8,984 nucleotides of DNA from JBCDBH01 sp039184055 (GTDB taxonomy: Bacteria; Acidobacteriota; Thermoanaerobaculia; Multivoradales; J023): the NCBI GenBank assembly GCA_039184055.1, contig JBCDBH010000244.1, forward strand, positions 1 through 8,984, in the 5' to 3' direction. The translations under genes were made by a program, and so were the position numbers. The first letter of the stretch is position 1, and every line of letters begins with the position of its first letter. Of the stretch, positions 1-4,857 are shown piece after piece. Below the pieces are notes generated by a model. The model saw only the letters and a program-made list of their open reading frames with translations, was not told the DNA's origin and ran no database searches.

Positions 1-635
1 GTAGTCAGCTGCGTCCTGGCGAGATCGAGCGACTTCAGGCTGCGAAAGTGCGTGAGCGCGTCGGGAAATGAACCGATCGGATTCGCCATGAGATCGAGAC
101 CCGCCAGCTCCTCCAGCTCGACCAGCCAGTGCGGCAAGGTGGTGAGACCGTTGTGGCTCAGACTCAGCTCGGTCAGGCGTTGGAGCCGGAGCAGATGCTC
201 GGGAAGCTCCGTAATCGAGTTGTGCTGCAACACCAGCTCTCGGAGATTCGCCAGCTCGGTCAACCTCGGTGGAATCGCCGTCAGAAAGTTGTCCGTGAGG
301 TCGACCCGGCGCAAACTCTGGGCGTGCTCGATGCCCTCCGGCACCTCGCGCAGCGAGCCACAGAGAAAGCTGATCCTGTGCAGCCGTGGGAAGTGACGGA
401 GACACTCCGGCAGTCGCTTGATCGACATGAAGTCGAGATCGAGTCGTTCGAGCGTGGTCAGCTCGCAGAGCGACCCGGGTAGCTCTTCCAGCCATAGATG
501 CGAGAACGAGAGGGAGGTGGCTTCTTCTCGCTTGGCCGTGTCGATGGCCGCGATGGCCTGGCGGAGGTTCTCGGCGGCTGCTGCTGGGGGTTGAGGCGCG
601 CTCATCGATGGAATCGTAGCGCTTGGAGGCCTCAT
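1..635 (-). CDS. Leucine-rich repeat protein, 3' part missing
   Basis: Reading leftward, an open frame runs without a stop from about 668 to the window edge, so the C-terminus is missing. The translation is a textbook LRR protein. Counting from the ATG at 605, repeats with the pattern LxxLxLxxNxLxxLPxxLxxL begin at residues 52, 75, 98, 121, 144, 167 and 190, an exact 23-residue period, with a degenerate repeat ahead of them at about 30-51. An Ala/Pro-rich N-terminus and a short helix-like stretch come first; I see no signal peptide or membrane segment. Two in-frame ATGs are possible: 635, preceded by GGGAGAAG, and 605, which has no good ribosome binding site; I prefer 635. Such repeats form a curved protein-binding surface, so a binding or scaffold role is inferred; the partner is unknown. 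A C-terminal domain such as a GTPase could lie outside the window. It is divergent from hisS and probably unrelated to it. Confidence 0.85.
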   Translation of the reverse strand, partial: MRPPSATIPSMSAPQPPAAAAENLRQAIAAIDTAKREEATSLSFSHLWLEELPGSLCELTTLERLDLDFMSIKRLPECLRHFPRLHRISFLCGSLREVPEGIEHAQSLRRVDLTDNFLTAIPPRLTELANLRELVLQHNSITELPEHLLRLQRLTELSLSHNGLTTLPHWLVELEELAGLDLMANPIGSFPDALTHFRSLKSLDLARTQLT

Positions 636-853
636 CGAATCATCTTCTCCCGCATATTTACAGCACCTCTAAGGCGCTTCCTGGCCGTTAGGGGTGCCCT
701 AGAAGTCATTGCTTTCGAGACCGAGCGTGGGAGATCGGTCGATTCAGGGAAGGAATCGGGTAGCGGGGTTCGGCCAGGACCCTGTTGAGATAGGATCCTC
801 GGCTATCGTCATCCGGCGATTCGTCTTGTCTTGACGTGTCGCTTCAGCTTAGC
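636..853. other. Divergent intergenic region between the LRR gene and hisS
   Basis: About 220 bp between two divergent genes, which should hold both promoters. I found no convincing pair of -35 and -10 boxes for either direction. TTGAGA at 785-790 has no good -10 partner, and TTGACG at 831-836 lies too close to the hisS start. A short inverted repeat TAGGG-GTG-CCCTA at 689-701 is too small to call an operator. No tRNA, T-box or other RNA element was recognised. Confidence 0.4.
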
Positions 854-860
854 AGGAGAG
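854..860 (+). promoter_or_regulatory. hisS ribosome binding site
   Basis: AGGAGAG lies five bases before GTG 866. It decides the hisS start in favour of 866 over the in-frame GTG at 836, which lies upstream of this site and has no such sequence before it. The ATG at 861 is in another frame. Confidence 0.75.
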
Positions 861-865
861 ATGTC

Positions 866-2311
866 GTGGCGAAGAAGTCTACGAAGGTGAAGCCGCGGAT
901 TTCGCGGGGGTTGCGGGATTTGATGCCGGGGCAGGTGTTGGCTCGGCAGTGGATGGTGGAGCGGATTCGTGGGGTGTATGAGCGGTATGGGTTTTTGCCG
1001 CTGGAGACGCCGGCGATCGAGTATCTCGACGTTCTCTTCGGCTCGGAGGCTGGGGAGGAGGCGAATAAGCAGATTTTTCGGGTGTCGAACCCGGAGAATG
1101 AGGAGTTGGGGCTTCGTTTTGATTTGACGGTGCCGCTGGCTCGGGTGGTGGCGAAGTATGCGCAGGAGCTGGGGATGCCGTTTCGGCGGTATCAGGTGGC
1201 GCAGGTGTGGCGGGGGGATAAGCCGGATCCGGGGCGTTTCAGGGAGTTCATGCAGTTTGATTTGGACTCGGTGGGGGTGCCGTCGGAGATCGCGGATACG
1301 GAGGTGATCGCGGGGATTTGCGACACGTTGGAGGCGCTGGAGGTGCCGCGCTACAGGGTGCGGTATTCGAGTCGGGCGATTTTGGAGGTGTTGGTGCGCT
1401 GGGCGGGGCTTCCGGACTCGGCCGGCAAGGATGTGTTTCGGGTGTTGGACAAGCTGGATAAGGCTGGTTTGGAGAAGGTGAAGCTGGAGCTGACGACGGG
1501 ATATAAGGACGATTCGGGCGATGTGATCAAGGGTTTGGGGTTGGAGTCGTCGCAGGTGGAGAAAATCGCGCGCTTTTTGGCGATCGGCGCGGAGGAGCGG
1601 ACGACGGCGATCGAGGCGGTGACGGAGCTCTTTGGCGACACGGACGGCGCGGCGGAGGCGATCGCGCCGGTGGCGTCGATTTCACGACATCTCGCGGCGC
1701 TCGGTTACGGCGATGATCGGGTGGCGTTCGATGTGTCGATCGCGCGTGGGCTTGGCTATTACACGGGGCCGGTGTTCGAGGCGAATCTGCTCGACGCGCC
1801 GCAATTCGGCTCGGTGTTCAGCGGTGGTCGTTACGACGGGCTGGTGGCGCGTTTTTCGGGTCAGGCGATTCCGGCGGTGGGCGCGTCGATCGGGGTCGAT
1901 CGCCTGCTCGCCGCGCTGGAACATCTTGGCCTGGTGAAGACGCGTAAGTCGACGGCGCAGGTGCTGGTGACGGTCTTCGACAAGGCGATGATGGATGAGT
2001 ATTTGGCGCTCACCTGGGAGCTGCGTCGTGAGGGCATCAACGCCGAGCTTTTCCTCGGATCGAGCAAGAACATGGGCAAGCAGCTGAAATACGCCGATCG
2101 CCGGGAGATTCCGGTGGCGTTGCTCTTTGGTCCCGATGAGAAGGAGCAGGGCATTGTCCAGCTCAAGGATATGGATGTCGGGCGTCGCACGACCGAGGAG
2201 ATCGAGAATCGTGAGGCATGGCTGGAGGCGCGTCCGGGTCAACGGGACGTGCCGCGTGACGAGCTGATTCCGACGCTCAAGGCGCTCTTGGCGCAAATCG
2301 AGGCTTCATGA
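866..2311 (+). CDS. hisS: Histidyl-tRNA synthetase
   Basis: Class II aminoacyl-tRNA synthetase that charges tRNA-His with histidine in the cytoplasm. From GTG 866 the protein is 481 residues, somewhat longer than the roughly 420-430 of the E. coli type. Visible motifs: FDLTVPLAR at 85-93, motif 2 at about 106-137 containing GRFREFMQFD, the histidine-specific RGLGYYTG at 294-301, SGGRYD at 319-324 and motif 3 GASIGVDR at 339-346. An anticodon-binding domain follows from about 365. The presence of this domain and of the RGLGYYTG motif separates it from HisZ, its paralogue in this window. Motif 2 resembles the alpha-proteobacterial/eukaryotic form (WRGDKP...GRFREFMQFD) rather than the E. coli form (FRHERP...RYRQFHQLG). 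The stop overlaps the hutH start by ATGA, so the two are probably translated together. Codon choice changes inside the gene (see findings). Confidence 0.95.
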   Translation: MAKKSTKVKPRISRGLRDLMPGQVLARQWMVERIRGVYERYGFLPLETPAIEYLDVLFGSEAGEEANKQIFRVSNPENEELGLRFDLTVPLARVVAKYAQELGMPFRRYQVAQVWRGDKPDPGRFREFMQFDLDSVGVPSEIADTEVIAGICDTLEALEVPRYRVRYSSRAILEVLVRWAGLPDSAGKDVFRVLDKLDKAGLEKVKLELTTGYKDDSGDVIKGLGLESSQVEKIARFLAIGAEERTTAIEAVTELFGDTDGAAEAIAPVASISRHLAALGYGDDRVAFDVSIARGLGYYTGPVFEANLLDAPQFGSVFSGGRYDGLVARFSGQAIPAVGASIGVDRLLAALEHLGLVKTRKSTAQVLVTVFDKAMMDEYLALTWELRREGINAELFLGSSKNMGKQLKYADRREIPVALLFGPDEKEQGIVQLKDMDVGRRTTEEIENREAWLEARPGQRDVPRDELIPTLKALLAQIEAS

Positions 2312-4080
2312 GCGCGGTGGTTTTGGACGGGCGGTCGCTGACCCTCGAGACGTTGGCGGCGGTGGCGCGGGATCCGGCGACGCGGGTGACGCTCGATCCC
2401 GCGGCGCTCGAACGGGTGCGTCGGGGCCGTGAGCAGATCGAGGCGATTGTCGAGCGCTATCGCGAGGGCTGGCGTGCCTATCGCGAGGGTGGCGAGCGAC
2501 CGATGCAGGATTACGGGGTCACCACCGGTTTTGGCGAGTTCAAGAATGTGCCGCTGGCGGCCGATGAGCTCGAAGGGGCGCAGGAAAACATTTTGCGCTC
2601 GCATATGACCGGGATCGGCGATACCGCGTCGCTTGACGATCCGGGCAATGTCTATCCGGCCGAGGTGGTGCGCGCGACTCTGGTGATCCGGATCAACGCG
2701 TTTTTGCGCGGCCATTCGGGCGTCCGCGTTGCGCTGGTCGAGCAGCTGGTGCGGTTGCTCCATCGCGGCATCGTGCCGGCGATTCCCACCAAAGGCTCGC
2801 TCGGCTCGAGTGGCGATTTGTGTCCGCTTTCGCATTGCTTCGGCATCTTGGTAGGTGCCGGGCATTATTGGCGGGTGGAGTCGGTCGATGAGCTACATCG
2901 GCCGCCCAAGCTCAAGCCCGCGACCGAGCTGGCGACGGATTTGGGTGAAGAGCCGCTGATGCCGGTGGTCAAGGAAGGCTTGGCGTTGATCAACGGCGCG
3001 ACCGTGTCGGCGGCGTTGTTGGGCTTGGCGGTGGTCGACGCGACCAACCTCACCCAGGTGGCCGATCGTTCCGGAGCGCTGTCGTTCGAGGCGGCGTGTG
3101 GCTGTGCGCGTGCCTACGATCCGATCGTGCACGAGGCCCGTGGCCAGATCGGTCAGATCGACGTCGCGGCGCATATTCGCGAGCTGATGACCGGGAGCAC
3201 CCTGGTCGACTCGGCGAATGACGTGCAGGATCCCTACTCGCTGCGCTGTATGCCGGCCGTGCATGGTTCGGTGCGGGATGCTCTGGGATTCGTACGCGGC
3301 ATCGCCGAACGTGAGATCAATGCCGCCACCGACAACCCGCTCTTCTTTCCCGATCGTGACGACACGCCGTGGAATCACGGCTTCGCTGATAACTGGCCTG
3401 GTGGTTACCAGGGTGAAACAAGAGCGTCGTATTCAGCGGGCAACTTCCATGGTCAACCGGTCGCCATGGCGGCCGACATCCTTTGTCTGGCGATCGCCGA
3501 GCTGGCCAACATCGCCGAGCGTCGCGTCCAGCTTCTGCTCGACCGCAACCACAACCGCAACCTGCCGTCCAACCTCGTGCCGCATCGGGGCGTGCACTCG
3601 GGTTTGATGCTGGCGCAATACAGCGCCGCCAGTCTCGTGGCCGAGAATAAAGTGCTTTGTCATCCGGCCTCGGTCGACTCCATTCCCACCGGCGCCAACA
3701 TCGAAGATCACATCGCCAACGCCACCGTCGCGGCGCGCAAGCTCCGCACCGTGATCGGTAACGTCGAGGCCGTGCTCGCCATCGAGCTCATGGTCGCCGC
3801 CCAGGCCGTCGACTGGCGGGTCGGTCTCGGCTTCAAACCCTCACCCGGGGCTGATGACCGTCGACCCGCCATGCCCGGCGATCACGAAGACGCCATGCGT
3901 GACGAAGCTGACGACTTCGCCAAGGCCGTCGCCGATCCCGAAGCCATCGCCACCAAGCTCGGTCAAGGGACGGCCGAGGTCTATCGCTTCGTTCGGCGGC
4001 AGATTCCGACGCTGCAAGACGACCGCGTGCTGGCGGACGACATTCGCGTGTTGCGTCAGGCGATCCAAGATCGTTCATGA
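2308..4080 (+). CDS. hutH: Histidine ammonia-lyase (MIO family)
   Basis: Removes ammonia from L-histidine to give trans-urocanate, the first step of histidine breakdown, using a self-formed MIO electrophile. At 590 residues it is longer than the usual ~510. By comparison with Pseudomonas putida HAL I see the catalytic Tyr in YGVTTGFG (Y69), Ser-His at 98-99 (HAL His83), Asn229 (Asn195), QDPYSLR at 307-313 (Gln277, Tyr280, Arg283), Phe380 in GNFHG (Phe329) and Glu466 in IEDH (Glu414). The His99 and Glu466 equivalents favour histidine over phenylalanine or tyrosine. The MIO tripeptide is Ser167-Ser168-Gly169 in GSLGSSGDL, where Ala-Ser-Gly is usual. Residues about 346-377, between NPLFF and GNFHG, form an insert of some 20 residues compared with ordinary HAL. 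It starts at ATGA overlapping the hisS stop, behind a weak GAGG. No hutU or hutI is in the window. A related aromatic lyase activity cannot be excluded. Confidence 0.9.
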   Translation: MSAVVLDGRSLTLETLAAVARDPATRVTLDPAALERVRRGREQIEAIVERYREGWRAYREGGERPMQDYGVTTGFGEFKNVPLAADELEGAQENILRSHMTGIGDTASLDDPGNVYPAEVVRATLVIRINAFLRGHSGVRVALVEQLVRLLHRGIVPAIPTKGSLGSSGDLCPLSHCFGILVGAGHYWRVESVDELHRPPKLKPATELATDLGEEPLMPVVKEGLALINGATVSAALLGLAVVDATNLTQVADRSGALSFEAACGCARAYDPIVHEARGQIGQIDVAAHIRELMTGSTLVDSANDVQDPYSLRCMPAVHGSVRDALGFVRGIAEREINAATDNPLFFPDRDDTPWNHGFADNWPGGYQGETRASYSAGNFHGQPVAMAADILCLAIAELANIAERRVQLLLDRNHNRNLPSNLVPHRGVHSGLMLAQYSAASLVAENKVLCHPASVDSIPTGANIEDHIANATVAARKLRTVIGNVEAVLAIELMVAAQAVDWRVGLGFKPSPGADDRRPAMPGDHEDAMRDEADDFAKAVADPEAIATKLGQGTAEVYRFVRRQIPTLQDDRVLADDIRVLRQAIQDRS

Positions 4081-4094
4081 GAAAGTAAAGAAGT

Positions 4095-4331
4095 ATGCCG
4101 ACGGTCTTGCGCGAGGGTCCCTACCGCTTCTATTTTTATAGTCATGAGCCCAATGAGCCGGCTCATATTCACGTGGATCGAGACGCTAGCACCGCGAAGT
4201 TCTGGCTCGAGCCTATCGAGTAAGCAAGGAGTCTGGGTTTCAATCCTCACGAACAACGTCGGATCCAGCAACTGGTGAAGAAGCATCAAACGAAGTTCTT
4301 GGAGGCGTGGAATGACTACTTCCGAGCTTAA
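4095..4331 (+). pseudogene. DUF4160 protein gene interrupted by an in-frame TAA
   Basis: The frame from ATG 4095 begins MPTVLREGPYRFYFYS and continues through NEPAHIHV and AKFWLEPIE, which is the start and core of DUF4160. It then meets TAA at 4221-4223 after 42 codons. The same frame carries on past this stop with ARSLGFNPHEQRRIQQLV and ends in KFLEAWNDYF, which matches the usual DUF4160 C-terminus, up to TAA at 4329. No frameshift is needed: one codon, where the family usually has a hydrophobic residue in LEPVxLA, is a stop. The intact length would be 78 residues, normal for the family. It begins 14 bp after hutH with only a weak ribosome binding site, and its original end overlaps DUF2442 by 20 bp. 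Function is unknown; DUF4160 and DUF2442 commonly occur as a pair, sometimes suggested to be toxin-antitoxin-like. A truncated 42-residue product, stop readthrough or a sequencing error are alternatives. Confidence 0.8.
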
Positions 4332-4584
4332 TCCTGGTCAGCGAGTGAATGACGTTCGTTTTGACGAGGCTTCGCTGATCGTCGATCTGATGGATGGACG
4401 TACGCTGTCTGTGCCTCTTACTTGGTATCCACGCTTGCTCGACGCGACGCGAGCACAACGGGAAGCCTGGGAGCTTGCCGGGGGTGGCTTTGGGATCCAT
4501 TGGCCTGAGATCGACGAGGATTTGAGTACCGAAGGTCTTCTGCGTGGCGCGCCAGCGTCCCGTCGTTCACACCGGACTGCTTAG
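4312..4584 (+). CDS. DUF2442 domain protein
   Basis: A complete 90-residue protein recognised as DUF2442 from VNDVRFDEASLIVDLMDGRT (residues 13-32), SVPLTWYPRLL (33-43), the AGGGFGIHWPEIDEDLS core (56-72) and TEGLLRGAP. The start at ATG 4312 is supported by TTGGAGG six bases before it, inside the end of the DUF4160 frame. The 20-bp overlap suggests that the two were once translationally coupled; the stop inside DUF4160 would weaken this coupling, although the gene has its own good ribosome binding site. The family has no established biochemical function; an antitoxin-like or partner role for DUF4160 is a guess from pairing alone. No signal peptide or membrane segment is visible. It ends the hisS-hutH direction group, about 35 bp before the next promoter. 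Confidence 0.9.
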   Translation: MTTSELNPGQRVNDVRFDEASLIVDLMDGRTLSVPLTWYPRLLDATRAQREAWELAGGGFGIHWPEIDEDLSTEGLLRGAPASRRSHRTA

Positions 4585-4618
4585 ACGACGACCACGACGC
4601 AGTGCGGCAGACCCGGTA

Positions 4619-4647
4619 TTGACACTCGGCGCGCACCGTGCTGGAAT
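4619..4647 (+). promoter_or_regulatory. Sigma-70-type promoter of the leader and aroDE-hisZGD
   Basis: A perfect TTGACA at 4619-4624 is followed after exactly 17 bp by TGGAAT at 4642-4647, which matches TATAAT at four of six positions. Transcription would start near 4654, leaving a 5' untranslated stretch of about 15 bases before the leader ATG. Its position directly ahead of the leader peptide makes it the natural promoter for the operon. Confidence 0.7.
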
Positions 4648-4657
4648 CCGGGCGCAC

Positions 4658-4663
4658 GAGGAA
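4658..4663 (+). promoter_or_regulatory. Ribosome binding site of the leader peptide
   Basis: GAGGAA ends six bases before ATG 4670. It shows that this short frame is set up to be translated. The longer frame that enters from inside DUF2442 (from 4544) has no such support. Confidence 0.75.
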
Positions 4664-4669
4664 TCGACG

Positions 4670-4750
4670 ATGCAGACCCTGAACTCCAAGCCGTTCGCCC
4701 CCGCCCCCCACCTTTCGCATTGGTGGCATGGCGTGCATCACGGCTCGTGA
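4670..4750 (+). CDS. His/Trp-rich leader peptide of the aroDE-hisZGD attenuator
   Basis: A 26-codon open frame with a good ribosome binding site, about 15 bases from the predicted transcription start. Residues 14-24 read HLSHWWHGVHH: seven of eleven are His or Trp. His codons are at 4709, 4718, 4727, 4736 and 4739, and tandem Trp codons at 4721 and 4724. The stop TGA is at 4748-4750. Its composition, its place between promoter and terminator, and the his genes downstream are those of an attenuator leader peptide, whose job is to stall the ribosome when charged tRNA is short. The peptide itself probably has no function after synthesis. Unlike the classical enteric his leader, which has a run of seven His, this one interleaves His with Trp, so it may read both amino acids. 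A His-rich metal-binding micropeptide is a less likely alternative. Confidence 0.85.
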   Translation: MQTLNSKPFAPAPHLSHWWHGVHHGS

Positions 4751-4822
4751 GATCGGGACTGCTCCGTCCCGGCATTTGAGCCCCGCCCGGGACGAGGAAG
4801 CAGCGAAAAACGCGTGACGACG

Positions 4823-4854
4823 ACCTCTCCCGGGCCTCCGGAGAGAGGTTTTTT
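4823..4854 (+). terminator. Intrinsic terminator of the leader transcript
   Basis: The arm CCTCTCCCGG (4824-4833) pairs with CCGGAGAGAGG (4838-4848), ten base pairs with one bulged A at 4842 and a GCCT loop, plus a further A-T pair outside it. Six T residues follow at 4849-4854. It lies immediately upstream of the aroDE start and so must be conditional if the operon is driven from the promoter at 4619. Confidence 0.9.
4840..4848 (+). promoter_or_regulatory. aroDE ribosome binding site inside the terminator arm
   Basis: GGAGAGAGG, the 3' arm of the terminator, ends nine bases before TTG 4858 and is the only Shine-Dalgarno-like sequence available for aroDE. When the terminator stem forms the site is base-paired; when the 5' arm is taken by segment 3 it is freed. 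Confidence 0.7.
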
Positions 4855-4857
4855 CAT

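Larger units (their letters stand above)
4751..4854 (+). promoter_or_regulatory. Attenuator: alternative RNA stems before aroDE
   Basis: Four competing pairings can be read directly. Segment 1 CGGGAC (4754-4759) pairs with GTCCCG (4766-4771), six base pairs with a six-base loop. Segment 2 CGTCCCGG (4765-4772) also pairs perfectly with segment 3 CCGGGACG (4787-4794). Segment 3, as GCCCGGGA (4785-4792), also pairs perfectly with TCCCGGGC (4828-4835), which is the upper 5' arm and part of the loop of the terminator. The terminator itself is the fourth pairing. So 1:2 permits 3:4 (antitermination), while 2:3 leaves the terminator free. Assuming that a ribosome reaches about 12 bases past the first base of its A-site codon, a ribosome waiting at any His or Trp codon leaves segment 1 free, while one at the stop codon covers it. 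Starvation would then favour readthrough. The stems are seen; the regulatory sense is inferred. Confidence 0.75.

Noticed and set aside
689..701. TAGGG-GTG-CCCTA inverted repeat as an operator
   Set aside because: Five base pairs is within chance expectation, and it is not placed against a recognisable promoter.
52..788. Plus-strand open frames over the left end
   Set aside because: They run opposite or beside the LRR gene; their translations are Arg/Ser- or Gln/Glu-rich with no recognisable domain, and the minus strand gives clean LRR repeats.
836..865. GTG 836 as hisS start
   Set aside because: It has no ribosome binding site, and AGGAGAG sits just before the in-frame GTG at 866. The extra ten residues do not look like family sequence.
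4577..4606. ACTGC...GCAGT inverted repeat after DUF2442 as a terminator
   Set aside because: Only five base pairs, a long loop and no T-tract.
4544..4669. A longer 68-codon frame containing the leader peptide, beginning inside DUF2442
   Set aside because: Its start has no ribosome binding site and lies upstream of the predicted promoter; only the part from ATG 4670 has a proper binding site and leader character.
4585..4857. T-box riboswitch before aroDE
   Set aside because: I see no T-box consensus or specifier-loop layout. The translated His/Trp leader explains the region better.
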